Translations under genes and position numbers: made by a program | NCBI GenBank assembly: GCA_016190985.1 | Contig: JACPPI010000006.1 | Location: 176,526 to 219,603 of the forward strand | Length of the DNA: 43,078 nucleotides | Reading direction: 5' to 3' | DNA from: Opitutia bacterium | GTDB lineage: Bacteria; Verrucomicrobiota; Verrucomicrobiia; Opitutales; Opitutaceae | Shown: positions 24,163 through 32,222 of the stretch, one piece after another | Position numbering within the stretch: position 1 is the first letter of the stretch | How the letters are laid out: every line of letters begins with the position of its first letter | Notes under the pieces: generated by a model | Told to the model about the DNA's origin: nothing | The model's input: only the letters and a program-made list of their open reading frames with translations | The model's database searches: none

Positions 24163-25635
24163 GAGCGAGCTGCCCTCGATGCGGTGCAGGGCGGCGACGG
24201 CGGCGTGCAGGCTGACCCGCGCCTGCAGTTCGTTCACGCGGGCGGTCTCCAGGTCGTTCTGCGCCTCGAGCACGCGGCGGCTGGTGGACTGGCCGGCGTC
24301 GAACCTGGCCTTTTCCAGCTCGTATTGCTGCTCGCTGAGCTTGGCGGCAAAGGCGGCGATCCTGACGCTTTCGAGGTTGGTCTCGACCGAACGGACGGCG
24401 CTGCGGACCTGGACCTCGATGTTCTGCTCGATTTGTCTCAGGCGCACCTGCTCCCGGTTGAGGGTGGCGAGGCTCTGGCGGTAGGCGGCCCGGTCGCCGC
24501 GGAAGCCCAAAGGCACGCTGAGCGAGAGATCGACCTGCCAGGTATAGCCGTCGCCATCGGGAATCTGGCGGTAGGCGGCTTCCGCGCTGCGCTGCCGGCC
24601 ATTGTAGCCGAGGGCGCCGCCAAGGCCAAGGGTGGGCAGTTTGGCGTTTTTCGCGACATTGAGGTCGAGCCGGAGCTGGTCGATGGCGGCCTGCGCGGAG
24701 AGGTAATCGGGTTGGTTCTGTTTGGCCAGCAGGCAGGAGGAAGCGAAGACCGGAGTGGCTTCGCTGAACTCGGTGAAGCGGACGGCGCCGAGCGGGGCGT
24801 CGAGCTCGAACTGGCCGATGAGGGCGAGAAGGGCGTCCTGCCGGTCCTTCACGGACTGCTCGGCGAGGATGACGTTGCGGCGGGCGTTGGCGACGCCGAC
24901 CTCGGCGGTCAGCACGTCGAGATTGGTCGCGACGCCGGTGTCGCGGCGGATCTTGGCTTCCTCAAAAAGCCGGTTGGCGAGGGCGAAGGAGAAATTGCGG
25001 ACGGACAATTGCTCGCGGGCGAAAGCGAGGTTGTAATAGGCGTTCTCGGTGCTCTGGATGACGTTGAGCGCGCTGGTCTTGTAATCGAGGTGGGCGCGCT
25101 GCAGGCCGATCTTGGCGCGCTCGATGCCGGCCCGGGTCACGGCAGAGCCGAAGCCGCGGAGCAGCGGCTGGTTGACGCTAAGGGTGGCGTCGGCGTTGTA
25201 GGCGGGGTTGAGGATGTTGAAGCTGGAATTGTTGGACGAACGGCTGAGCCGGGTGCTCAGGCCGACGGTGGCCCCGGTGGCGATGCGCTGGTTGACGGCC
25301 AGACGGGTGGTGGTGCTGTCGGAGGTGGGGGCGGCCGAGCCGTCAAGCGTGCTGAGCGAGCTGGGCTGTTGGGTGAAAGAGCGGGTGGAAGTCAGCGAAA
25401 GCGTGGGATCGAGGGTGGCCTTCGCCGTCTCGATGCTGTCTTGGGCGATCTGCGGGGCGTAGGCGCTGATCTCCAGGTCAAAGTTCCTCTGCAGGGCGCG
25501 GGCGATGCAGTGGGCGAGGGTCAGCTCGGGCGGCGCGGATTTGGCGGCGGGCGCGTTGTCCTGGGCGAAGCCGGGGGAGCAGGCGAGCAGAGCGGCCAGG
25601 GTGGCGGCAACAATACGGCGGGTGGGCATGGTCAT
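24136..25635 (-). CDS. TolC-family outer-membrane efflux protein
   Basis: This protein has 499 residues. A signal peptide spans about 1-24 (RRIVAATLAALLACSPGFAQ). The mature protein has the duplicated TolC layout: ALQRNFDLEISAYAPQIAQDSIETAKATLDPTLSL opens the first half, and DVLTAEVGVANARRNVILAEQSVKDRQDALLALIG is a long coiled-coil. The second half repeats it, with FDAGQSTSRRVLEAQNDLETARVNELQARVSLHAAVAALHRIEG. It would trimerise into an outer-membrane channel and periplasmic tunnel for an efflux pump or type I secretion system. No pump genes adjoin it, so its partner is elsewhere. The neighbouring tryptophanase is 167 bases downstream on the same strand. Confidence 0.88.
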   Translation of the reverse strand: MTMPTRRIVAATLAALLACSPGFAQDNAPAAKSAPPELTLAHCIARALQRNFDLEISAYAPQIAQDSIETAKATLDPTLSLTSTRSFTQQPSSLSTLDGSAAPTSDSTTTRLAVNQRIATGATVGLSTRLSRSSNNSSFNILNPAYNADATLSVNQPLLRGFGSAVTRAGIERAKIGLQRAHLDYKTSALNVIQSTENAYYNLAFAREQLSVRNFSFALANRLFEEAKIRRDTGVATNLDVLTAEVGVANARRNVILAEQSVKDRQDALLALIGQFELDAPLGAVRFTEFSEATPVFASSCLLAKQNQPDYLSAQAAIDQLRLDLNVAKNAKLPTLGLGGALGYNGRQRSAEAAYRQIPDGDGYTWQVDLSLSVPLGFRGDRAAYRQSLATLNREQVRLRQIEQNIEVQVRSAVRSVETNLESVRIAAFAAKLSEQQYELEKARFDAGQSTSRRVLEAQNDLETARVNELQARVSLHAAVAALHRIEGSSLQRYAVTLP

Positions 25636-25726
25636 GATCGAGTGAAGGGGGCGACGGCGTTAGAACACGGGAATTCGGGCAAAAGTTTAAGCTTTTTGTG
25701 ACGGTGGCGGGGCCGGCGCGGTTTCG

Positions 25727-25758
25727 GGAAAGAAAATGCCACCGCCGGGGCGGTGGCA
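25727..25758 (-). terminator. Terminator of the SurA/PpiD-like gene
   Basis: On the minus strand, TGCCACCG and CGGTGGCA form a perfect 8-bp stem with loop CCCCGG, followed by TTTTCTTT. It lies 65 bases beyond the stop of the gene at 25823-27496 and upstream of the tolC-like gene, a clear factor-independent terminator. Confidence 0.75.
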
Positions 25759-25822
25759 CGGGAGTAATGGCCGGGTGGTGATTGGGCGTGATGAGCGGTG
25801 CTCCAGGCCGCCGGTCCGGCGC

Positions 25823-27496
25823 TCAGGGCTGGCGGGTGGCGGACTCGGATTTCTTGAGTTCGCGTTCGACGAGTTCGCCGAGGTAGGTGCTGCCGTTGTT
25901 GGCGGCGATGCGGAGCATCATCTGCTGTTGCAGCTCGGCATAGCGCGGATTGGCGGCGGTGAGGTCGGGCAGTTTCTTTTCCTGCGCGTAGACCAGGTAG
26001 CCTTTTTCGGCGTCCGAGACCATCTCGGCGACCTGGCCGGCCTCGAGGCCCTGGAGAGCGCCAAAGGCCGGATAGGGCATGTCTTGTGGCGGCTGGCGGA
26101 AGGTGAAGCCGACATAGCCCTTGACCTCGAGTTTCTCGGCGGCGGCGGTCGTGGCGAAATTGGCGGGGGCGGCCTTGACGGCGGCGGAGAGCTGCGCGCG
26201 CAGGGCCTGGCCGCGGGCGATGAAGAGCTTGCGCTTCTCGCCGTCCTTGTAGTCGGCGAGCACGCGGTCGCGCACCTCGGCGAAGAGCGGCTTGTAGGCG
26301 GGCAGGCTCTCGTTCCAGAACAGGATGACAAAGCTGTCGGTCGTGGGCAACGGATCGGAGAAATGACGCTCCTGGCTCAGGCGGGAGATCTGCTCGGCGT
26401 AACTGGCGAGCCACGGCAGGCCGGCCGGGGGATTGTCCGGGGCGAAGGGCGCGAGGGCGCGGGCGGGGTGGCGTTGTTCCGCGAGGAAGGCGGCCAGTTC
26501 GGGCGAGTTGGCGGCGAGCTTGCGGTCGAAGATGGCGGTGGCGAGGTCGTTGGCGGCCTTGGAGGCGCCGCGGGCGCCGGCCGCCTCGCGGATCGCGGCC
26601 TCCACCTGGGCGCGAACCTTCGGGAAGTTGTCCACAGGGGCGGTGGGGGCGAGCGAGGGCTTGTCGTCCTTCTTCTCGGCGTCGGGCGGCACGGGGAAGC
26701 GGGCAGCGTTGGCGTTGTAGAAGGCGCGCAGCTCGGCCTCGGTGGGGGCGACGGGCGGGAGGTAGTCGGCGCCCTTGAACTCGACCAGGCTCAGGCGCGG
26801 CCGGGCGGGGACATCGTAGCGGAAGGCGTTGTCGGCATGGAATTTTTTCAGCGTGTCCTCGGTGGGGTTGAGGGCGGGGTTGAACGCGGCGTAGCCGAGC
26901 GTGGCGACCTGGACGGTCCAGGTGGAGTCGGCGAGGGTGAGCTGCTGCCGGATGTCGGGCGGGAGGACATAGCCCGGGCCGCCGACGAGCCTGGCCAGCG
27001 CCTCAAGGCGGACGTCGTCGCGGAGGATGCGGTTGATGTCGGCGCCGGAGAGATCGTTGCGGGTCTTGAGGGAATCGGCGAACTGGGTGTAGCGGGCCTG
27101 GTCGAACTGGCCCTGCTCGTTCTGGAAGGCGCGGAGCGTGGTGACGGACTTGGCGACCTGATCGGCGGTGGGGACGGGCAGGTGCAGCTCATCGGCGAGC
27201 GCCAGGCCGGCGACGCGTTGCAGGGCGTATTGCTGGAGCTGGTCGCCCTGGAGGGCGTCGTAGCCGGCCTTGAGGCGGATGCTCCAGGTGCCGTCGGAAA
27301 AGATGCGGCGGGTCTGCTCGGCGTTACCGAGGTTGGAGCCGAAGAAGGGGCGGTCGAGCAGCCGGCTGGCGCCCTTGTTGCCGGCGCCGCCGGACGCACT
27401 GTAAATGAAGACCATGGGCAGGGCCACGGCGATCAGGACCAGGGCGAAGACGAGGCGGAAGTGTTTCTGAAAGTAGCGTTGAATCCAGGAAATCAT
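25823..27496 (-). CDS. SurA/PpiD-like membrane-anchored chaperone
   Basis: This protein of 557 residues has a short cytoplasmic N-terminus, then one membrane anchor (about 14-33, LVFALVLIAVALPMVFIYSA). A large periplasmic region carries the SurA_N/PpiD helical pattern (QLQQYALQRVAGLALADELHLPVPTADQVAKSV...LRAFQNEQGQFDQARYTQFADSL). The architecture matches PpiD, which helps newly translocated proteins fold. A canonical parvulin isomerase signature is not obvious in the middle or C-terminal part, so it may be a chaperone without isomerase activity. It has its own terminator downstream. Confidence 0.7.
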   Translation of the reverse strand: MISWIQRYFQKHFRLVFALVLIAVALPMVFIYSASGGAGNKGASRLLDRPFFGSNLGNAEQTRRIFSDGTWSIRLKAGYDALQGDQLQQYALQRVAGLALADELHLPVPTADQVAKSVTTLRAFQNEQGQFDQARYTQFADSLKTRNDLSGADINRILRDDVRLEALARLVGGPGYVLPPDIRQQLTLADSTWTVQVATLGYAAFNPALNPTEDTLKKFHADNAFRYDVPARPRLSLVEFKGADYLPPVAPTEAELRAFYNANAARFPVPPDAEKKDDKPSLAPTAPVDNFPKVRAQVEAAIREAAGARGASKAANDLATAIFDRKLAANSPELAAFLAEQRHPARALAPFAPDNPPAGLPWLASYAEQISRLSQERHFSDPLPTTDSFVILFWNESLPAYKPLFAEVRDRVLADYKDGEKRKLFIARGQALRAQLSAAVKAAPANFATTAAAEKLEVKGYVGFTFRQPPQDMPYPAFGALQGLEAGQVAEMVSDAEKGYLVYAQEKKLPDLTAANPRYAELQQQMMLRIAANNGSTYLGELVERELKKSESATRQP

Positions 27497-27605
27497 GGAG
27501 GGAAAGGGGCTGAACCTAGAAAGGGAGGTGCCGCTGTCAACAGGCTATCTGGCGCCGGGTTTCGAGGCCGGATCGCGGGCAACTGACAGGGCTGCCGGCC
27601 GGATT

Positions 27606-27625
27606 GCGGCCGATAAAGCGGCCGC
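27606..27625 (-). terminator. Hairpin at the end of the YihY-like gene
   Basis: GCGGCCG (27606-27612) and CGGCCGC (27619-27625) form a 7-bp GC stem with loop ATAAAG. It overlaps the last base of the YihY-like stop codon. No T-tract follows on the minus strand, so termination would be weak. Confidence 0.35.
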
Positions 27626-29202
27626 TAACTCTGCCCCTTCGCGGGGAAGGGCGCGAAGGTCGAGCTGGGCTCCATCCGGCCGATGAGGGTGTCGAGCGAC
27701 TCGGCGCCGAGGGCGGCGGGCAGGGCTTGCGCCAGCCGCTGATGGTAGTGCGCCAGCACGGGGTCGACATTGTCGAGCAGGGCGCCGGCGGGGGCCTCGC
27801 CGTAGTGCTCGAATTTATGGCGGAAATCCTCGAGGGTGATCTGGTCGAGCGGCCGCGCGGGCTGGTAGCGGAAATCGTTGGGGTCGGCGCCTTCGGCGGG
27901 AGGCAGTTCCGCGATGAGCTTGAGGTCGCAGAGGCGGTTGAGGCTCTCGTTGAGAATCTGCGAGGGCACGCGGATGAGCCCGGCCAGCTCGCTGACCGCG
28001 TAGGCGGGGGCGACGACCTTGAAGCGGCGGGCGATGAGCAGCAGCACGACCAGCGACATGCTTTCGCGGGTGACGTGGTTGAGGCTGTGCCAGGCGGTCT
28101 GGCTGCTGCGGTAGCGGACGTTTTGCACCGCGTAGGTGATCTGCCCGCCGACCAGCACGAAAAACCAGAAGATGTAGAGGCCGATCATCAGGATCGGGAT
28201 GATGCTGACGGAGCCGTAGAGGCTCTTGGACAGGACGACGCGCTTGAAATAAAGGAAGGCGAGGTAGTTGTTGAGGAAGAGCAGGGCGGTGACGATGACG
28301 GCGCCGAGCAGCGCGGCCGGCCAGCGCACGCGGGTGTGCGGCACGAGCCGGTAGAAGAGCGTGAGGATGAACACCAGCAGCAGGACGGAGCCCGACGGCA
28401 GCATCCAGACGAACAGGCTCTTGAGCTGGGCGCCGAGCGGGATTCTCTCGAAAAAGACGTTCAGGAACGCGCCGGCCGAGAGCAGCGTGAGCGAGGTGAA
28501 GAAGAGCAGCGCGCCGAGCGTGATGACGCTCCAGTAATAGACGATGCGGGCCATCCAGCTGCGGCCGCGGCGCACGCCCCAGATGTCGTTGAAGGTGTTC
28601 TCGATCGTCGTGAAGAGGCCGATGACGATGACGAAGAGGGTGAGGATGCCGATCAGGCCGGCGGTGCCGGAGCGGGAGCTGGCGATGAAGTTGTTGATGA
28701 GCTGGACCATCTCGGGTGTGGCGGCAGCACCGTTGCCCGCTGCCGTTTCGACAGGCTCAAGGCCCCGAGCTTGTCGAAGGGCTGCGGGCCCGGTGTTTGT
28801 CCCGGGAACTGCGCGCTCCGCCGCATTCCCGGGCAAAGCCGCCGGGTCGGTCTTGCGCTCCTCACGGTCAGCCTGATCGTATTGCGCGACCTGCGGGGCG
28901 ATGAAGCTAATGACGCGGTTCACCGCCTGCGCCGCGAAGGCGGGGTCCTGGTTGCCGAGCGCGAAACCCGAGATGAGGACCGCGATGGCCACGAGCGGGC
29001 CCAGGGCCAGCAGCGAGCTGTAGCTGAGGGCGGCGGCGCGGATGGCCACATGCATCTCGTGCAGGCCCGACAACGTGATGGAGACGATGCGCAACAGCGC
29101 GAAGCAGCGGCTTTTCGCGGTATGCTCGCGGGTCAGCCCCGCCGCCCAGATGTCGTGCGTCCAGATTTGCCTGAGCCGGACCGGAAGCGTGGGCAGCGGC
29201 AT
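27625..29202 (-). CDS. YihY/RNase-BN-like membrane protein
   Basis: This 525-residue protein has the YihY/UPF0761 family's six-helix membrane core: AAALSYSSLLALGPLVAIAVLISGF (about 57-81), GTAGLIGILTLFVIVIGLFTTIENTFNDIWGV, and SIIPILMIGLYIFWFFVLVGGQITYAVQN. A C-terminal extension of about 120 residues contains a winged-helix-like region (AYAVSELAGLIRVPSQILNESLNRLCDL). The first periplasmic loop (about 100-165) is enlarged by a repeat insertion at about residues 120-158. The old name ribonuclease BN is not supported for this family; its function is unknown. The start is 28 bases after the upstream gene on the same strand. Confidence 0.8.
   Translation of the reverse strand: MPLPTLPVRLRQIWTHDIWAAGLTREHTAKSRCFALLRIVSITLSGLHEMHVAIRAAALSYSSLLALGPLVAIAVLISGFALGNQDPAFAAQAVNRVISFIAPQVAQYDQADREERKTDPAALPGNAAERAVPGTNTGPAALRQARGLEPVETAAGNGAAATPEMVQLINNFIASSRSGTAGLIGILTLFVIVIGLFTTIENTFNDIWGVRRGRSWMARIVYYWSVITLGALLFFTSLTLLSAGAFLNVFFERIPLGAQLKSLFVWMLPSGSVLLLVFILTLFYRLVPHTRVRWPAALLGAVIVTALLFLNNYLAFLYFKRVVLSKSLYGSVSIIPILMIGLYIFWFFVLVGGQITYAVQNVRYRSSQTAWHSLNHVTRESMSLVVLLLIARRFKVVAPAYAVSELAGLIRVPSQILNESLNRLCDLKLIAELPPAEGADPNDFRYQPARPLDQITLEDFRHKFEHYGEAPAGALLDNVDPVLAHYHQRLAQALPAALGAESLDTLIGRMEPSSTFAPFPAKGQS
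28747..28837. repeat. Two palindromic repeats inserted in frame in the YihY-like gene
   Basis: The first unit is TTCGACAGGCTC (28747-28758) with GAGCTTGTCGAA (28767-28778), pairing at 11 of 12 positions plus one wobble, of the widely dispersed TTCGACAAGCTC type. The second is TTTGTCCCGGGAA (28796-28808) with TTCCCGGGCAAA (28826-28837), with a bulged T, related to the unit at 16593-16618. Together they add about 38 residues to a loop without breaking the reading frame. Confidence 0.65.
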
Positions 29203-29230
29203 GGGCGGGGCCGGGCGCGCGGCGGCGCGC

Positions 29231-30013
29231 TCAGGTGTAGGCCAGGGTGGCCAGCATGGCCATGCCGCCGAGGCCGACGAGCGCCGCCACCGCGAGCGGG
29301 ATGATGCTCAGGAAGATCGTGCAGAAATAAAGCCCGGTCGAACCGGCCGCCACGGCGATCATCGGGGTCAACTGCCCCTGCGTCATGAACAGGAAGCCCA
29401 GGAACCCCAGGCCGAACACCGCGCGAAAGCGCACGAACGGATAGATGGTGATCACGCCGAGCAGGAGCAAGAGGCCGACAAAGGCGTCGACCACGCCGAG
29501 GTAGACGAAGGGCTTGTCGGCCAGCTTGGCGAAATCCAGCGCGATGAGCAGGTCGATGCTGGGCAGGATGAGCGCGACGGCGCTGAGCAGGGAGATGATG
29601 GCGGCGGAGCGCGTGCCCCAGGCGGCGGCCTTCATCATCAGCTCGGACTTGTCCTTCTTGCCCTTGGTCTCGTCGGTCTTGCCCTCGGCGGCGGCGAGGA
29701 ATTCCTGCACCGTGATGGCCGGGGCGCTTTCGGATTTCTCGGCGTTGACGGAGATGAATTCCTTCTGCTTGAAGCCCATCTTTTTCTTCTCGGGCCAGAG
29801 CGCGGCCTTCAACTGCGGGTGGGCGCCGAGCTGCAGCCACTGCTCCGTGGCGGCGTCGTAGTAATAGGTTTCCGGGCTGATGCCCTTGGCGGGATCGTCG
29901 GTTTCGCAGAGCGAGCGGAGCTGCTCCATGGAGAAGGGGCCGCGCGCTTCGGCATCGTTGACACCGCGGACGTAGTATTCCGGGCCGGAAGATTCGGGGG
30001 AGCCGCCTGACAT
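29231..30013 (-). CDS. GYF/DUF4339-like membrane protein
   Basis: This protein has 260 residues from the ATG at 30013 (MSGGSPE). The N-terminal domain reads YYVRGVNDAEARGPFSMEQLRSL...TYYYDAATEQWLQLGAH, the GYF_2/DUF4339 pattern for peptide-binding modules. A charged Lys/Glu linker (about 80-125) follows, then four to five hydrophobic helices: about 133-160, 168-188 (GVVDAFVGLLLLLGVITIY), 195-215, 218-240 and 242-258. Function is unknown. A cytoplasmic adaptor domain tethered to the membrane is the best reading. A strong palindrome with an embedded TATAAT lies 160 bases upstream. Confidence 0.6.
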   Translation of the reverse strand: MSGGSPESSGPEYYVRGVNDAEARGPFSMEQLRSLCETDDPAKGISPETYYYDAATEQWLQLGAHPQLKAALWPEKKKMGFKQKEFISVNAEKSESAPAITVQEFLAAAEGKTDETKGKKDKSELMMKAAAWGTRSAAIISLLSAVALILPSIDLLIALDFAKLADKPFVYLGVVDAFVGLLLLLGVITIYPFVRFRAVFGLGFLGFLFMTQGQLTPMIAVAAGSTGLYFCTIFLSIIPLAVAALVGLGGMAMLATLAYT

Positions 30014-30172
30014 GGTGCGTCCATGTTGCGCTCCGGGCCGGGCGCGGCAAGAGCGAAGTGCCGTTTTCTCCCCGACAGGCTGCGGCAAGCCACGGGGCGG
30101 CTGATGTCATGCAGGCGGCAATCTGCAGGGCGGGATAGCTGATCCCGTTTCGCGCGTTGGCGTGATCCGTCC

Positions 30173-30205
30173 GATAATTTGTAATATAATACGTTACAAA
30201 TTATC
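30173..30205. promoter_or_regulatory. AT-rich palindrome upstream of the GYF-like gene
   Basis: GATAATTTGTAA (30173-30184) and TTACAAATTATC (30194-30205) are perfect 12-base arms around a nine-base centre that includes TATAAT (plus) and TATTAT (minus). The inner TTTGTAA-N9-TTACAAA has the same geometry as the site at 39111-39133. It is a likely operator or promoter overlapping a -10 element. The surrounding 30014-30258 gap shows no gene. Confidence 0.5.
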
Positions 30206-30228
30206 TGGGGACGCCGGCCGCCCTCATT

Positions 30229-30249
30229 GGCGGGGGCAGCGACCCCGCC
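30229..30249 (-). terminator. Hairpin after argS
   Basis: GGCGGGG (30229-30235) and CCCCGCC (30243-30249) form a 7-bp stem, ten bases beyond the argS stop. The minus-strand side is followed by AATGAG rather than a T-tract, so it would be a weak terminator. Confidence 0.35.
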
Positions 30250-30258
30250 TTCGATTAA

Positions 30259-32013
30259 TTACATCCGCTCCAGGTCGGTGCGCAGGCCGAGCAGGTGGAG
30301 GCCGGCCTCCAGCTCGACCAGGGTTCGGTGGCAGAGGAGCAGGCGGCGGGCGCGCACGGCCGGGTCGTCCACGATGACCTTGTCGGCGGCGTAGAAGGTG
30401 CTGAAGGCGCCGGCCAGTTCGTAGAGGTGCAGCCCGAGAAAATGCGGGCGCAGGGTGCCGGTGGCGAGTTGCACGGCGTCGGAGAACTTCCCCAGCTTCC
30501 GGGCCAGGGCGAGTTCCTGCGGCGACTCGGGCGCCGTTGCGCCGGCGACGGGCGGCTGGCCGGTGTCGAGCCCGGCCTTGCGGAAGATGCTGCGGATGCG
30601 CGCGACGGCGTAGAGCAGGTAGGCGGCGGTGTTGCCCTCCAGCGAGATCATCTTGTCCCAGGCGAACACGTAGTCGCTGGAGCGGTTCTGCGAGAGGTCG
30701 GCGTATTGCACGGAGGCGACGCCGACCACGTCGGCGATGGCGCGGCGCTCGGCCTCGGGGAAATCGGGGTTCTTGCCGCTCACCAGCGCGAAGGCGCGTT
30801 CGCGCGCCTCGGCGAGCAGATCCTTCAGGCGAATGTTCTCCCCGTTGCGGGTCTTGAGGGGCTTGCCGTCCCCGCCCAGCACGGTGCCGAAGTCGACATG
30901 CTCGAGCTGCGGCAGCTTGCGACCCGTTTTCTCGAACCACTTTCGGGTGGTCAGGAAAAGCTGGTCCATGTGGTCGCTCTGGCGGAAGTCGATGACATAG
31001 GCCGCGCCGTCCACCTTGAAGTGCTCGGCCCGGTAAAGCACCGTCGCGAGGTCGCTGGAGGCGTAGTTGGCCGCGCCGTCCTTCTTGCGGATGATGAAGG
31101 GCTGGGTCTTGAAGCGGGGATGCTCGGGGTGGAAAACGACGAGCGCGCCCTGGCTTTCCTGCGCGAGACCGCACTCGGTCAGCTCGCGATAAATGCGGGC
31201 GACCTTGTCGTTGTAGAAGCTCTCCCCGAGCGACACATCGAACCGGATGCCGAGCTGGCCGTAGATGACCTGGAAGGCGGCGAGGGAGACATCGTTGATT
31301 TTTTTCCAGATGGCGAGGTTCTCGGCGTCGCCGGTCTGGAGCTTGACGAGTTCGTGCTGGGCCTCGGCGAGCACGGCGGGATCGGCCTCGGCGGCCTTGG
31401 TGCCGAGTTTGTAGAGGCGCTCGAATTCCTCCAGCGGATCGCCGGCGAGCGCGGTGGCATCGAGATGGCGCTTGCAGGCCCAGATGAGTTTGCCGAACTG
31501 CGTGCCCCAGTCGCCAATGTGGTTGTCGCGAATCACCTTGGCGCCGCTGAAGGCGAGCAGGCGGCAGATGGCCTCGCCGATGACGGCCGAGCGCAGGTGG
31601 CCGACGTGCATCTGCTTCGCGGTGTTGGGCGCCGAATAATCCACGATCCAGGTCTGGCCGCGGCGTGCGCTGGCGGCGCCAGCCTGGAGGTGCTCTTCGG
31701 AATCGTAGGTCTGCAGCCAGGCAAGCAACGTCGCGGGTCTCAGGCGGAAGTTGATGAAGCCCGGCCCGGCCAGTGAAATGTCAAAATGCTCCTGCAGGCC
31801 GCCGAGTTGGTCGACGATCTGCTGGCCGAGAGCGCGGGGGTTCAGTTTCTCCCGTTTGGCGAAAGCGAGCGCCCCGTTGGCCTGATAGTCCCCATTGGCC
31901 GGGTCGGCCACCCGCACCTCTGGTTGGAAACCCCGGTCAGCCAGCCCCAGCTTGGTCGCAACGGCGCGAAGGACCGTGTCGAGGTGGTTGGCGACGTTGA
32001 AGGGAAGGGACAT
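30259..32013 (-). CDS. argS: Arginine-tRNA ligase
   Basis: This class I aminoacyl-tRNA synthetase has 584 residues. An N-terminal Add-1 domain (about 1-110) for tRNA D-loop recognition is followed by SAPNTAKQMHVGHLRS with the HIGH motif as HVGH, then IRDNHIGDWGTQFG and YVIDFRQSDHMDQL. The loop GGDGKPLKTRNGENIRL replaces KMSKS, as is usual in ArgRS. The C-terminal DALR anticodon-binding domain includes YLLYAVARIRSI and LVELEAGLHLLGLRTDLERM, the terminal signature of the family. Length and motifs are normal. Confidence 0.95.
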   Translation of the reverse strand: MSLPFNVANHLDTVLRAVATKLGLADRGFQPEVRVADPANGDYQANGALAFAKREKLNPRALGQQIVDQLGGLQEHFDISLAGPGFINFRLRPATLLAWLQTYDSEEHLQAGAASARRGQTWIVDYSAPNTAKQMHVGHLRSAVIGEAICRLLAFSGAKVIRDNHIGDWGTQFGKLIWACKRHLDATALAGDPLEEFERLYKLGTKAAEADPAVLAEAQHELVKLQTGDAENLAIWKKINDVSLAAFQVIYGQLGIRFDVSLGESFYNDKVARIYRELTECGLAQESQGALVVFHPEHPRFKTQPFIIRKKDGAANYASSDLATVLYRAEHFKVDGAAYVIDFRQSDHMDQLFLTTRKWFEKTGRKLPQLEHVDFGTVLGGDGKPLKTRNGENIRLKDLLAEARERAFALVSGKNPDFPEAERRAIADVVGVASVQYADLSQNRSSDYVFAWDKMISLEGNTAAYLLYAVARIRSIFRKAGLDTGQPPVAGATAPESPQELALARKLGKFSDAVQLATGTLRPHFLGLHLYELAGAFSTFYAADKVIVDDPAVRARRLLLCHRTLVELEAGLHLLGLRTDLERM

Positions 32014-32222
32014 CGGCTGATTGAGGAATTGCGCTTGGCTTTGAGCAAGAAGGATTTTGGCGAATGGGCTGGGGTGGATTGGGGAGACATCCTGTGGTGA
32101 TCAAGCTGTGAGCAATTACCGCCGATGGGGTCATTTTTGTCTCGACAAAATTCACAAAACTCTTTGCCTTCACGAGCTTTGCGCCACGCGGCGCCATCCC
32201 TACGACACCTACAGTGACTTCC

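Noticed and set aside
27625-29202. Ribonuclease BN activity for the YihY-like protein
   Set aside because: The name derives from an old misassignment. The protein is a polytopic membrane protein without nuclease motifs.
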